Shown one piece after another: positions 19,284 through 28,300 of a stretch of DNA of 64,000 nt (within the stretch, counting starts at the first letter, position 1; each line of letters starts with the position of its first letter). Source of the stretch: Nakazawaea peltata (Eukaryota > Ascomycota > Pichiomycetes > Alaninales > Pachysolenaceae); the NCBI GenBank assembly GCA_001599355.1, contig BCGQ01000006.1:124001-188000 (forward strand). Reading direction: 5' to 3'. The notes beneath the pieces are model-generated. The model was not told the DNA's origin. It ran no database searches and was given only the letters and a program-made list of their open reading frames with translations. The position numbers and the translations under genes were made by a program.

Positions 19284-21656
19284 ATGTCGCTCGATGATAT
19301 GGACATAGAAGTTGATGGGACACCTATTTCTTCGGTTTCCACCTCTTATTTCGTCGAAGATCCCGATGTTTTGACCTCTTTTGCTCAACTGTTACACGAC
19401 TTCAAACAGACCTCGGAGACGACCGACGATGCCGACTTATTTGACATCCCGAGGAACTTCAAGGACATCGCAGCTAATGAGCTTTTGAAGAGGATTGATC
19501 CTAATAACAATATCTCCACGTCTGACGATGAAGTGCTGGAGAACTGGCTGTTAGAGACCAAGCTTTGGAATTTGATTGAGGTTTTGATCGGGTTCCGTTG
19601 CTCAGATGAATATAATGACTCAATTACGGTCAATATCAAGGAGACTGCTTCACATGTACTGATTAAGAATGGAATTTTGACAAATGACAAGAAATTGAGG
19701 GAATTGGACTTATTAACTTACTGGTTGGTGTACAGTTTACAGTTAGATGATGATGATCTGGGTGTCACTGAGGATGATTTACCCTCCACTAAATGGTTAA
19801 ATACAAAATTGGATTTGCAATCAAATTCCAGTGCTCCGTCTTTGGTAAGTGATTTGGATTCTGATGCTGCATTGAGATCATCTATTGGTTCGAAATTCGC
19901 AAAGAAAATCAACGATAAAGACCTGAAAAATGATGAGCTTTTTTTCAAACAAGTATTCAAGCTTTTATTAGAGGAGAAACAAGATGAACTTAAACAACTT
20001 TGCGAGGCCACCAACAATTGGACTTTCTCTGCCATACTTTCAGGTTATCATGATTACATTGACCCAGAAACTGATATGTCATTACTTAAAGATGAAGATG
20101 AATCGATGAATCTCGATACTGTTGACACTACGGGAATTAAAAATAAGGTACTCTGGAGAAGAACGGTGTATCTGTTATCATTGAACCCAAATATTGGGAA
20201 ATATGAAAGAGCTGTGTATTCCTACTTGGCTGGAGATTTCATCAGTTACGAATTAACCGATTCATGGGAAAGACAATTGTTAATTTTCACCACCAATATC
20301 GTTCAGCATGATTTAGAAGAGCAGTTTATCGATATTGTGGGGTCTAATAAGTTTGGTAGTGCTTTAAAACTTGCCAAACCGGAGAAAAAATTCAACACAA
20401 TTAATGAAGTATTGAATTTCCTTGCCAATTCATCCAGTGAATTAGTTAGAAGGAAGAGTACTCACTCAATTAGAGTGTTAATGGGATCCATTATAAGCAA
20501 TAACATTTCGAAATTGATCCAAAATTCGATTCAAATGTTAGATCTGTTAATTTTAGCCAATGATGATTTCAGAAATGATAAGAATTTATCCGCTACCAAT
20601 GCTTCAAAATTAGTTCAAGAATCTTATCTTTTGAGGATTTTAGTACATTTCATCATCTTCATGAAATTCATAGATGATAACATCATTTCTGATAATGATT
20701 TGGTTAAATTGATCAAAATTTACATCACCAGATTATCTCTTTATGAGTTGAATGGTTTGATTCCGATCTATGTGTCATTCATCCCATCAGATAACGAAAT
20801 CGTAGAGAACTATTCATTCTTCTTATCGAATATCATCACGCGCAGAGAGGACAACAATAACCAAATATCTCATATGAGGCAACTTGGACTCCCATTGGAA
20901 GATATCTTAAATAGAACTGTAGAAAGAATCTTACAAGATACTGAGTCATATTACAAACCAGCAAAAGAACTTCAATTTGAAATTTCCAGTGTGACTCCAT
21001 TAGACACAAAATTAATTGGATCAATCGGATGCTTAGTCGATGCGAAAATGATTCCAGAAGTCGTGCAAAATATCATCATTTTATCAAGGAGATTTGCCAG
21101 TAGTGGAAAAATCCAGGCCTTGGTTCAATTGTATAACAGTTATGACGTAGTACTGTTGACTAATGAGTTCAAGATTCAAAAGGATATAATGCTGGACTAT
21201 TATTCGGCTGGATCTGACACTCTTGTAGCAAGTCTTCAAGTTGAAGAAATCAGTCAATATACCTTGTTAATCGACAGTTTCGTTGTGATTGAGAAATTTG
21301 TTCAAAATCCTGAAAATGCTCAACTTCTGGCTCTGTCATTCGAGTCTATTCATAATTTGATGACAACATGGTTCTCTGTTTTACTTAAAATTTCACCTGA
21401 AGATCTGGAGTTATATGAAACTTATAGAGCACTTTATTTACCCCCATTGTTATTCAAGATCTTGGACAGCATCAAATCTCATCCTTATAAAGAATATCTG
21501 AAGCAAGTTGGTAACTTGGTCAATATAATAGCGGATGAGAAGTATGCATTATATCAAGTTTTCATGAAAAATGGAGATTTGAGATCATTCTTACAGTCGG
21601 TGTCTGATATTAGTGTGGAATTTTTTGCCGTATCTGACAATGGTATTTATCTGTAA
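19284..21656 (+). CDS. NUP84: Nuclear pore Y-complex subunit Nup84 (Nup107 family)
   Basis: 790 residues, all-helical, of the Nup84/Nup107 family; scaffold of the Y complex on both faces of the nuclear pore. The best-conserved block is LWRRTVYLLS with YERAVYSYLAGD (about residues 290-320), the equivalent of the Nup107 WRRxxY/YERAIY segment. Further collinear blocks are PIYVSFIP, YSFFLSNI and the ILNRTVERILQDTESYY helix. The N-terminus is acidic. S. cerevisiae Nup84 is 726 residues. Start is the first ATG after an A/T tract and the promoter motif at 19150. Confidence 0.88.
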   Translation: MSLDDMDIEVDGTPISSVSTSYFVEDPDVLTSFAQLLHDFKQTSETTDDADLFDIPRNFKDIAANELLKRIDPNNNISTSDDEVLENWLLETKLWNLIEVLIGFRCSDEYNDSITVNIKETASHVLIKNGILTNDKKLRELDLLTYWLVYSLQLDDDDLGVTEDDLPSTKWLNTKLDLQSNSSAPSLVSDLDSDAALRSSIGSKFAKKINDKDLKNDELFFKQVFKLLLEEKQDELKQLCEATNNWTFSAILSGYHDYIDPETDMSLLKDEDESMNLDTVDTTGIKNKVLWRRTVYLLSLNPNIGKYERAVYSYLAGDFISYELTDSWERQLLIFTTNIVQHDLEEQFIDIVGSNKFGSALKLAKPEKKFNTINEVLNFLANSSSELVRRKSTHSIRVLMGSIISNNISKLIQNSIQMLDLLILANDDFRNDKNLSATNASKLVQESYLLRILVHFIIFMKFIDDNIISDNDLVKLIKIYITRLSLYELNGLIPIYVSFIPSDNEIVENYSFFLSNIITRREDNNNQISHMRQLGLPLEDILNRTVERILQDTESYYKPAKELQFEISSVTPLDTKLIGSIGCLVDAKMIPEVVQNIIILSRRFASSGKIQALVQLYNSYDVVLLTNEFKIQKDIMLDYYSAGSDTLVASLQVEEISQYTLLIDSFVVIEKFVQNPENAQLLALSFESIHNLMTTWFSVLLKISPEDLELYETYRALYLPPLLFKILDSIKSHPYKEYLKQVGNLVNIIADEKYALYQVFMKNGDLRSFLQSVSDISVEFFAVSDNGIYL

Positions 21657-21807
21657 TTAAATAATTGAAATGAATAATTAGAGTAAATCACCCCCTTTGT
21701 AAGATAATGGTGAGCAATATACGAAATAATCCACCTGCCAACCTTCCCCCGACCTGCGCGATTCCTCCGCCTTTTCTCTGTCTACCCTCCGCCTAACGCT
21801 CACCCAT

Positions 21808-23070
21808 ATGAAAAATTTCGAAGTCAGAATTTTTCACCCATCACTGAAGAGACTACACCCCATCATGATCGGCTCAAGGACTCTTTTATTCAACAGAAGA
21901 GTCTGTCTAAGTTCTCGTTTACTAACCAGATCTTATTCTATCCCAATAAGTCCCGATAATTCCTTGAAATTCAACGATATTCATCCAGCCTTACTTAAAA
22001 GAGCTGAACAATTGGGGGATGAGCTTAAAGGTTTGGAAGATAGTCTTTCGTCAGGGTCGGTTTTCAAGGTTGAAGACTCCAAGAGATACTCAGAACTCTC
22101 AAATATCGTAGGGGTGTATAATGAGTACACAGAACAGAAATCCAACTATGAATATTTACTACAGATGTTAAGCGATGCCTCTCTCAAAGAAGAAGCGATG
22201 GAAGAATTGACCACCGAGGCAATCCCATCTCTCAGCCAAACAGTTTCCAAATTATCGACTAAACTTTTACCTCCGGTGGATTTCCATGACAAAGAATGTA
22301 TTTTGGAGTTAAGACCTGGTGTCGGAGGCAGTGAAGCTACCTTATTCACCGGTGATTTATTACAAATGTATGTGAAATATTGTCAGTCCAAAAAATGGAA
22401 TCATGAGCTCTTGTCAATTACTCGTAATGAGTCTGGAACTGGAGTATTAGAAGCTTCTTTACTGGTAAATGAACCATATCTGTATAATAGGTTGAGATTT
22501 GAAGCCGGAGTTCATAGAGTCCAGCGGATTCCAGAGACAGAAACTAAAGGTAGAACTCATACTTCCACAGCAGCTGTAGTAGTGTTACCTAAATTTGAAG
22601 AACGAGATGGGAACATTGAAAGAGAATTTAAGAAAGGTGAATTAAGAATAGATGTGATGAGGGCCAGTGGATCTGGTGGTCAACATGTTAATACCACGGA
22701 ATCTGCCGTAAGAATCACTCATATCCCTACAAATATCGTCGTGGTGATCCAGGATGAAAGATCTCAACATAAAAATAAGGCCAAGGCATTGACTATTTTG
22801 AAATCCAGATTACTGGAAAGAGAAAGACTTGAACGTCTTGAGAATGAACGTTCGATGAAGAAATCTCAGGTCACCTCTGCTGACAGATCTGACAAAATTA
22901 GAACCTACAATTTCTCTCAAAATAGAATCACCGATCATAGGTGTAGTTTCACCTTGTATGATCTTGAAGGATGTATGCAGGGAGAGAGATTAGATGAGAT
23001 TATTGATCTGGTTGAAGCCATGGAAACTGAAGAGAGATCAAAAGATTTAATAGCAGAGTTAGAAGCCTAA
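21808..23070 (+). CDS. MRF1: Mitochondrial translation release factor 1
   Basis: Class I release factor that ends mitochondrial protein synthesis at UAA/UAG. The GGQ motif is at residues 290-292 within RASGSGGQHVNTTESAVRIT, followed by IPTNIVV and a basic QDERSQHKNKAKAL stretch. The FEAGVHRVQRIP block precedes it; a CTG five residues before this block lies where the family usually has Ala or Val. 420 residues from the ATG at 21808, or 401 from the in-frame ATG at 21865; the latter starts directly with a basic amphipathic presequence (RTLLFNRRVCLSSRLLTRSY) and may be the true start. Confidence 0.93.
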   Translation: MKNFEVRIFHPSLKRLHPIMIGSRTLLFNRRVCLSSRLLTRSYSIPISPDNSLKFNDIHPALLKRAEQLGDELKGLEDSLSSGSVFKVEDSKRYSELSNIVGVYNEYTEQKSNYEYLLQMLSDASLKEEAMEELTTEAIPSLSQTVSKLSTKLLPPVDFHDKECILELRPGVGGSEATLFTGDLLQMYVKYCQSKKWNHELLSITRNESGTGVLEASLLVNEPYLYNRLRFEAGVHRVQRIPETETKGRTHTSTAAVVVLPKFEERDGNIEREFKKGELRIDVMRASGSGGQHVNTTESAVRITHIPTNIVVVIQDERSQHKNKAKALTILKSRLLERERLERLENERSMKKSQVTSADRSDKIRTYNFSQNRITDHRCSFTLYDLEGCMQGERLDEIIDLVEAMETEERSKDLIAELEA

Positions 23071-23106
23071 ATACTTGTACATAATTAGATAAAACTTTAA
23101 CATTTA

Positions 23107-24396
23107 TTAGTTCAAGGCAGAAGCCTTCTCATACAAATAGTCCACCGATACATTCATGTGTTTGATCAAATCCAATGCCAAAGAGTAATTTTCATCCACT
23201 TGAGGTTCATCGTAGATTATTAACCAGCCATTTCCTTGGTCTAAAACTCCGTAGAAGATACCATCCAAGATCATTTGACTCAATTTTTGTTCGATTGTTT
23301 TAATGGCCAATCCGATTTTGTTACTGATATATGAGATTTCAATAGTTGAATATGGTTCGATCAATTTCAACAAGTTTTGTTCCAAAAGAGACTCGTATAA
23401 TTCCTTTAAATGAGATCTGATAATTGGATCTTTAGTCAATTCTTTTTGGTAGGCTGTCAAACATTCTTCGAATTCTTTCAATGATCTATTAGCATACAGT
23501 TTTGATACGTCTTTCATGGCCTCAATTTCCTTGGAATCGATGAATTTGCTCACATTTTTGTTGTTCAAGATGTTGTTCACATCATCTATCAGGCTCAACA
23601 TGATCTTACATAAGAGCATATACTTCAAGACATTGATACATTTGGCATCTTCGGTGGCCGACAAGTTGAAACTTTCGAAACTTTCATAGAAGTATGAGTA
23701 TGCTGTATTGAAATCTTTATCCTCAGCATTCAAAATACCACTCATCAAATCTAAATCGGCTTGAACAGAAGATGGACAGTAGATCGAATTAGCCGAGGTT
23801 CTAGCTGAGGTCAACGCAGCTCTAGATTTGGCATAATTTCTCAACGAGAAATACACTTTAGATTCCAAAAGTTGTACATCCACCAATGAGGACTTGTCGT
23901 CTAATTTCTTGTATTCTCTAACCAAGGAGTTTATCAATGCTAAGGCATCATTGGATTGTTGTTTTTCGTAGTGTAAAGAAGCCAATCTCAATTGCAATGA
24001 TTGTCTCAAGAAGGATCTCTTTTCAGTCTTGGCCCATTCGATGCATTCCTTAGTGATTTCAATGGCCAATTCGATCGCGTTGTCATTTGGTAACGATCTG
24101 AATACCTCGATCAATGATCTGATAATTTTGGACGTCTTGGATTTGGCGAAATTGGTCTTTACCAAGTCCTGTACTTTAGGAACAAGGGCCTTCAATTCTT
24201 CAACCTCATTCTTACTTCTCAACAATTCACATAACTCGGCAATCGCGGTCTCTTGGGTCAGTACAAGCTTATCGTTTTTACCTGAGGAGGAGACCAGTGA
24301 TCTATCCGATAAGATGTCTTCGTAAATCTTTTTTGCGGCCGCGGTGTTTCCAGCAGCTGCCTCTTTTCTAGCTTCATCAATTGATCCGACAGACAT
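23107..24396 (-). CDS. RPN6: 26S proteasome lid subunit Rpn6
   Basis: 429 residues (S. cerevisiae 434), the TPR-like/PCI clamp that holds the lid to the 20S core and ATPase ring. Start is the ATG at 24396 giving MSVGSIDEARKEAA; the longer open frame upstream is promoter sequence. TPR-like helices fill residues 1-290; the PCI domain follows, with LKELYESLLEQNLLKLIEPYS and ISYISNKIGL, then the C-terminal LIIYDEPQVDENY and the LYEKASALN helix. A proteasome-type element lies 53 bp upstream (see 24449). Convergent with MRF1, only 36 bp apart. Confidence 0.95.
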   Translation of the reverse strand: MSVGSIDEARKEAAAGNTAAAKKIYEDILSDRSLVSSSGKNDKLVLTQETAIAELCELLRSKNEVEELKALVPKVQDLVKTNFAKSKTSKIIRSLIEVFRSLPNDNAIELAIEITKECIEWAKTEKRSFLRQSLQLRLASLHYEKQQSNDALALINSLVREYKKLDDKSSLVDVQLLESKVYFSLRNYAKSRAALTSARTSANSIYCPSSVQADLDLMSGILNAEDKDFNTAYSYFYESFESFNLSATEDAKCINVLKYMLLCKIMLSLIDDVNNILNNKNVSKFIDSKEIEAMKDVSKLYANRSLKEFEECLTAYQKELTKDPIIRSHLKELYESLLEQNLLKLIEPYSTIEISYISNKIGLAIKTIEQKLSQMILDGIFYGVLDQGNGWLIIYDEPQVDENYSLALDLIKHMNVSVDYLYEKASALN

Positions 24397-24448
24397 CGTC
24401 ACAATGTTGAGTATTGGTTGTCTTTTGATACCTCCCTTTTGTACAAAA

Positions 24449-24457
24449 GGTGGCAAT
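24449..24457 (+). promoter_or_regulatory. PACE-like proteasome element before RPN6
   Basis: GGTGGCAAT matches eight of nine bases of the Rpn4-bound proteasome-associated control element (GGTGGCAAA). It is 53 bp upstream of the RPN6 start codon. Its orientation is opposite to the gene, which Rpn4 sites tolerate. Confidence 0.5.
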
Positions 24458-24513
24458 TCGCTACTGTTTTGAAAGAGGACGGGAGAAAAAAAGACGGGAT
24501 ATTTTGGGGAAAT

Positions 24514-24522
24514 GTGCACTAC
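24514..24522 (-). promoter_or_regulatory. GTAGTGCAC composite motif before RPN6
   Basis: On the minus strand: ACCCCAAAG, then GTAGTGCAC, then ATTTCCCCAAAA; 118 bp before the RPN6 start, same orientation as the gene. Confidence 0.5.
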
Positions 24523-24663
24523 CTTTGGGGTAAATAGGGGCGGTGGAAGAGGGTCGACAGGGTTGGGTTGACGGGATGGGGTAACGACCACACGGGATAT
24601 ATACTACAAATGAAAACTAATAGTATCAATAAAGTCTCTTACATTCATTCCATACTAATCTTA

Positions 24664-25452
24664 TTATAATCCAAATCTAGACTTATCTAATTCATCCAAA
24701 TCTTTAAGAATAATTCCATATTCATGATTCTTTCCAATAACTTCTAACTCTGATTGGGGCATGACTTCAACTGCACGTTGATCCGGAACCCAAATGACAT
24801 AAGCTCCAGCAGCTTTCCCAGAGACAACTCCTGGTAATCCGTCTTCGAATACCAAACATTCATCTATAGTTATTTCGTCATCTCCTCTTTCCTTTCTCTC
24901 CTTGTTAATCTTCTTCAAACATTCAAGGTAGATATCTGGTTGAGGCTTTCCCCTGCCCATTGGGAGGTCATCTCCAGTCATGATTTTCTCTCCAAACAAT
25001 TGGAATCCATGTTGAAGATTCTCGGTCTTCAACTTGAATGTGTTTCTTGAAGAAGAAGTGGCCAATCCAATCTCAATGTTATGATCTACCAAATAATTCA
25101 ACAATTCCAAAGCACCTTTCATGAACTGACAGTGAGGGAATAATTCTAATTGTCTCTTATAGTTGGTAGCTAATATCTCCTCTGGGGTGAGCTCAGCTGG
25201 GAGCTTATAATGATCGATGACGATCTGCGCAGCTTCTTTACCTGTTCTTCCTTGGAGTCTGTATTTTACGTCCCAAGTTAAAGGGCCTTTTCCGTACTTG
25301 GCTAAGAGCTCAGTGTACACAATAGTGTAAACGTCCTCGGAATTGATGAGGAGCCCATCCATATCGAATAAGCATGCTCTAATAGGTCTGAAAGGGTTAG
25401 TGAATCTGAAATGGGGGAGTCGTTGCTCTTCCACTTACTTGCTGATGGTCAT
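24664..25452 (-). CDS. HAD-superfamily phosphatase (YKL033W-A / HDHD1-like), spliced
   Basis: Two exons, 25452-25439 (14 nt) and 25387-24664, give 245 residues. The 51-nt intron (25438-25388) has GTAAGT and CACTAAC seven bases before the CAG end. Splicing yields MTISKPIRACLFDMDGLL, which matches the S. cerevisiae YKL033W-A N-terminus; the unspliced frame would instead add a spurious leader. HAD motifs: DMDGLLINSED (motif I), ATSSSR (II), GKPQPDIY (III) and VFEDGLPGV (IV). Relatives dephosphorylate small phosphosugars or pseudouridine 5'-phosphate; the substrate here is not known. Confidence 0.88.
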
Positions 25453-25769
25453 ATTGTCAATAGCTGGATATACCACAAGATCACGAAATCGATATTCAAC
25501 TAGACCTCTTGAATAAATGAAGATTATTCTCCACAATTACTGCCGATGAAGACCGTTGGGTGATGTGTGAGCATTTTACAAAATAAAATGGGAAAGAAGA
25601 AGGAAAAAGGAAAAAGAAGAAAGATCTAAAGGGGTAAGAAAAATATAGTAAGGGGTAAAGGGGTAAAGGGGTAGAGGTTTAAGGTTAAAGGGGTTAGGGG
25701 TTAGGGAAAGGAAAAGGCCCTTTTGGACAACTAACTACACACACATAAAACAATAACATTCATGACTAA
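25453..25769. repeat. Intergenic region with GGGGTAAA and GGGGTTA repeats
   Basis: 317 bp between TUL1 and the HAD gene. From about 25630 to 25710 the + strand is a degenerate array of AGGGGTAAA units ending in GGGGTTAGGGGTTAGGG. On the HAD gene's strand this reads CCCTAACCCCTAA, again a Tbf1/telomere-like site about 200 bp before its start. Confidence 0.6.
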
Positions 25770-28115
25770 CTATAACGGTGGAAGCGGATTTCTACATGTA
25801 GGACATTGTAATTTATATCTCATCCATCCTTCCAAACAATTGGTATGGAAAATATGACGACATGGTGTCACCATATAAGCTCTTCTCAGTAAAATACTAC
25901 TTGGATTGACCGAGGCAGTAGTGCTCGTCTGGATTGGCAACTCCACTTCAGTCATACATATAGCACAATCTACTTTACATTTACCATCCTCGTGATGGTT
26001 AATTAAAGGTTGACTTTCATCGTGTTCAATACCAAATCCATTCTCCAAATCCATCTCGGTGAGTATAGGATGGTAATTGTAGGATTTAGGCAAATATTTG
26101 TCAGGAAGGAGGAACCGAGGGCCAAAGAATTCCTGCAGTACAAGTAATCCTATCTGGAACAGCAACCATAACGCAATAATACCAAACAACATCGGATCAT
26201 AATGGTGGTGGAAAGGATTCTCCTTATACAAACAAACATACGAGATTGGCGCAAGTCTCAAAAGGGTAGTTCCAAAGATAAACTTCCATTTGAAGGATTT
26301 CCTAGAGCCTCTGATGACATTTCTGTAGATTTGGGGCAGCCAGAATGAGCTTAATATGAACAAACATAAATATTCGAAAATAAGTCTTGATTTTCTAGGC
26401 CAAATCACCGAATTCAAAATCAAGAAAGTGAATCCAACTAACATGAAGAAAAACTTGGTGTAAATCTGGCCACTTATAGTCTGTTCATCGTCAGGAAGTT
26501 GAGGTTGCTGTTGTTGGTCATTAGGTCTTTGGGTCGTAGGCAAGATGGTTCCATTATTGGTATCAACTTGGTCATCTAAAGGAGTTCCTTGAAGAGCGAC
26601 ACGAGCCGAAATATTCCGTTCATTCACCTGAGATGAGTAAATTAAAATCATATATCTCATTTCAAACACACTAGCCAATGTAAATGCCAAAAGAGAGCTC
26701 ACCAGTAATGGAAGATACAATTCTTCAACTACCGTACTACAAAGTAAATACAACATACTAAGAGAACCATCAACTAAGTTGATGATCAGAATTGACCAAA
26801 ATGAAATTCTCGATGTTGTTGATGGGGTATTGGTAGAATTCATTTGGTCAATAGATAAGAAAATTTGGCAAAAAAGTAAAATAATACCAATTAAGACAAC
26901 TTTTCTTATTTCCTTTAATTGTACTGGTCTCTTAACACCTGATAATTCTCCGATATTGATCGAAATACCACAATCAGGAGAGTAGATCAAAGCCTGTTCG
27001 ATCTCTAATTTAGGAATCTCGGGTATTGGTCTTCCTAATGGGTGGTCCAACTCGTCCTCAATTTCTTGTAATTGTCTCTTGGACAAAGTGTTTGGTTTGA
27101 ATTGGGCATATACCACGTATTCACATTGCAGATTTGCCTCGTCGATCAAAGTCTCCATTGCATTCAAGTCAATATCATCTAAATTAATCTTATTAACACG
27201 TGAAGTAGTCAAATTCTTAGTCTTGTAAAAAAGAGACTCATCTAAAACTAAGTGTGGTAAAGCATACAACCCAGCAAACTTAGCAGTTCTGGTGGCAGCC
27301 ACTAAACGTCCCGAATTTTGATAATATACACCATTCAATGATAAAGAATGATCGGAAAATTCATCGAAATCTTTTAAATTCAATTTCATAGCCACGGCCA
27401 CCAGATCTTGTTGTTCTAATTCGACCGGTTTATTTGCTCCCACAATATCAAGTTTGACATTTCCAATCGATATATCGGTGACATTACCAACCTTTGGAAT
27501 CATTCCTTTATAATTATCATCCAAATCTGAATCTTCACCGTCATGGAATCCATTTGAAGATTCCTTGAAATTACTGTTCCGGAGTATATCATTATTACCG
27601 CCTCCGAACCCATTTCTACTACGATCATGTTCCATATACTCAGGAAGTGTCAAATTGATAGGGGTCAAAGACGAGTTTGGTACGGTGAAGGTACCCCTCA
27701 ATGAACCCGTAATATTAAAGAAGTAATTCAAACCTTCATCTCCAGTATATGCCTCCATATGTGATCTCCACATCTCCTTCAGTAGTGAGCTTATCAGATT
27801 GGGAAGGATAGAATACTTCTCGTCTTCAATCCACGGATGATCCGGGGAAAACTTATGCAAAGGCCATTCAGATACGTTCTTCTGTTTGAGGTTATCGTCA
27901 TAACTCAATTTGAAACCAGTCAAATTCCCATAACCCTCATACCATTCGGTCGAATTGGCGGCGCTTATAGAAGTTGCAAGCTCATCTTTGAAGAGCCTCA
28001 ATCTCCTTCTATTAGAGGGCGAAGCCAATCCATCGGACCGGTCATGTGGGCTTGGAAGAATCAACGTCAAGAATATGATGATAATTATTAACTGACTGAC
28101 ATTCACCTGTGGCAT
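25770..28115 (-). CDS. TUL1: Golgi Dsc E3 ubiquitin ligase, RING subunit Tul1
   Basis: 781 residues (S. cerevisiae 758). Multi-pass membrane ubiquitin ligase that marks misfolded or wrongly placed membrane proteins in the Golgi, endosome and vacuole. An N-terminal hydrophobic signal (IIIIIFLTLILP) leads into a luminal domain of about 350 residues. About seven membrane segments follow between 395 and 650. The C-terminal RING-H2 begins CAICM at residue 717, continues TPCRHIFHTNCLEGW, and closes CPTCRNPLPPL, almost identical to Tul1. It is downstream of FMS1 on the same strand. A probable Dsc4-like partner is at 15985. Confidence 0.93.
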   Translation of the reverse strand: MPQVNVSQLIIIIIFLTLILPSPHDRSDGLASPSNRRRLRLFKDELATSISAANSTEWYEGYGNLTGFKLSYDDNLKQKNVSEWPLHKFSPDHPWIEDEKYSILPNLISSLLKEMWRSHMEAYTGDEGLNYFFNITGSLRGTFTVPNSSLTPINLTLPEYMEHDRSRNGFGGGNNDILRNSNFKESSNGFHDGEDSDLDDNYKGMIPKVGNVTDISIGNVKLDIVGANKPVELEQQDLVAVAMKLNLKDFDEFSDHSLSLNGVYYQNSGRLVAATRTAKFAGLYALPHLVLDESLFYKTKNLTTSRVNKINLDDIDLNAMETLIDEANLQCEYVVYAQFKPNTLSKRQLQEIEDELDHPLGRPIPEIPKLEIEQALIYSPDCGISINIGELSGVKRPVQLKEIRKVVLIGIILLFCQIFLSIDQMNSTNTPSTTSRISFWSILIINLVDGSLSMLYLLCSTVVEELYLPLLVSSLLAFTLASVFEMRYMILIYSSQVNERNISARVALQGTPLDDQVDTNNGTILPTTQRPNDQQQQPQLPDDEQTISGQIYTKFFFMLVGFTFLILNSVIWPRKSRLIFEYLCLFILSSFWLPQIYRNVIRGSRKSFKWKFIFGTTLLRLAPISYVCLYKENPFHHHYDPMLFGIIALWLLFQIGLLVLQEFFGPRFLLPDKYLPKSYNYHPILTEMDLENGFGIEHDESQPLINHHEDGKCKVDCAICMTEVELPIQTSTTASVNPSSILLRRAYMVTPCRHIFHTNCLEGWMRYKLQCPTCRNPLPPL

Positions 28116-28255
28116 CCTGACGTTGTGTTCTACTCTACTCCTCTCTTTAGATCACCTCTTAGCTACTTATCTACAGCTTGCTATTGCGCCATTATAGAAA
28201 AAAAATTGTATTTTACTTTTTCGTTTGCCTTTTTAGTCGGGAGGGCGCGCGCGGT

Positions 28256-28276
28256 GCGCAGAGCCTCTGCGCAGAG
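28256..28276. repeat. GC-rich inverted repeat before TUL1
   Basis: GCGCAGAG-C-CTCTGCGC is a perfect 8-bp inverted repeat with one central base, overlapping the 12-bp palindrome CTCTGCGCAGAG. It sits in a GC-rich island 141-161 bp before TUL1. The same core recurs before FAL1 (50149-50239). Confidence 0.6.
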
Positions 28277-28300
28277 TATGCGCGTACAGATGCAGGGCAA

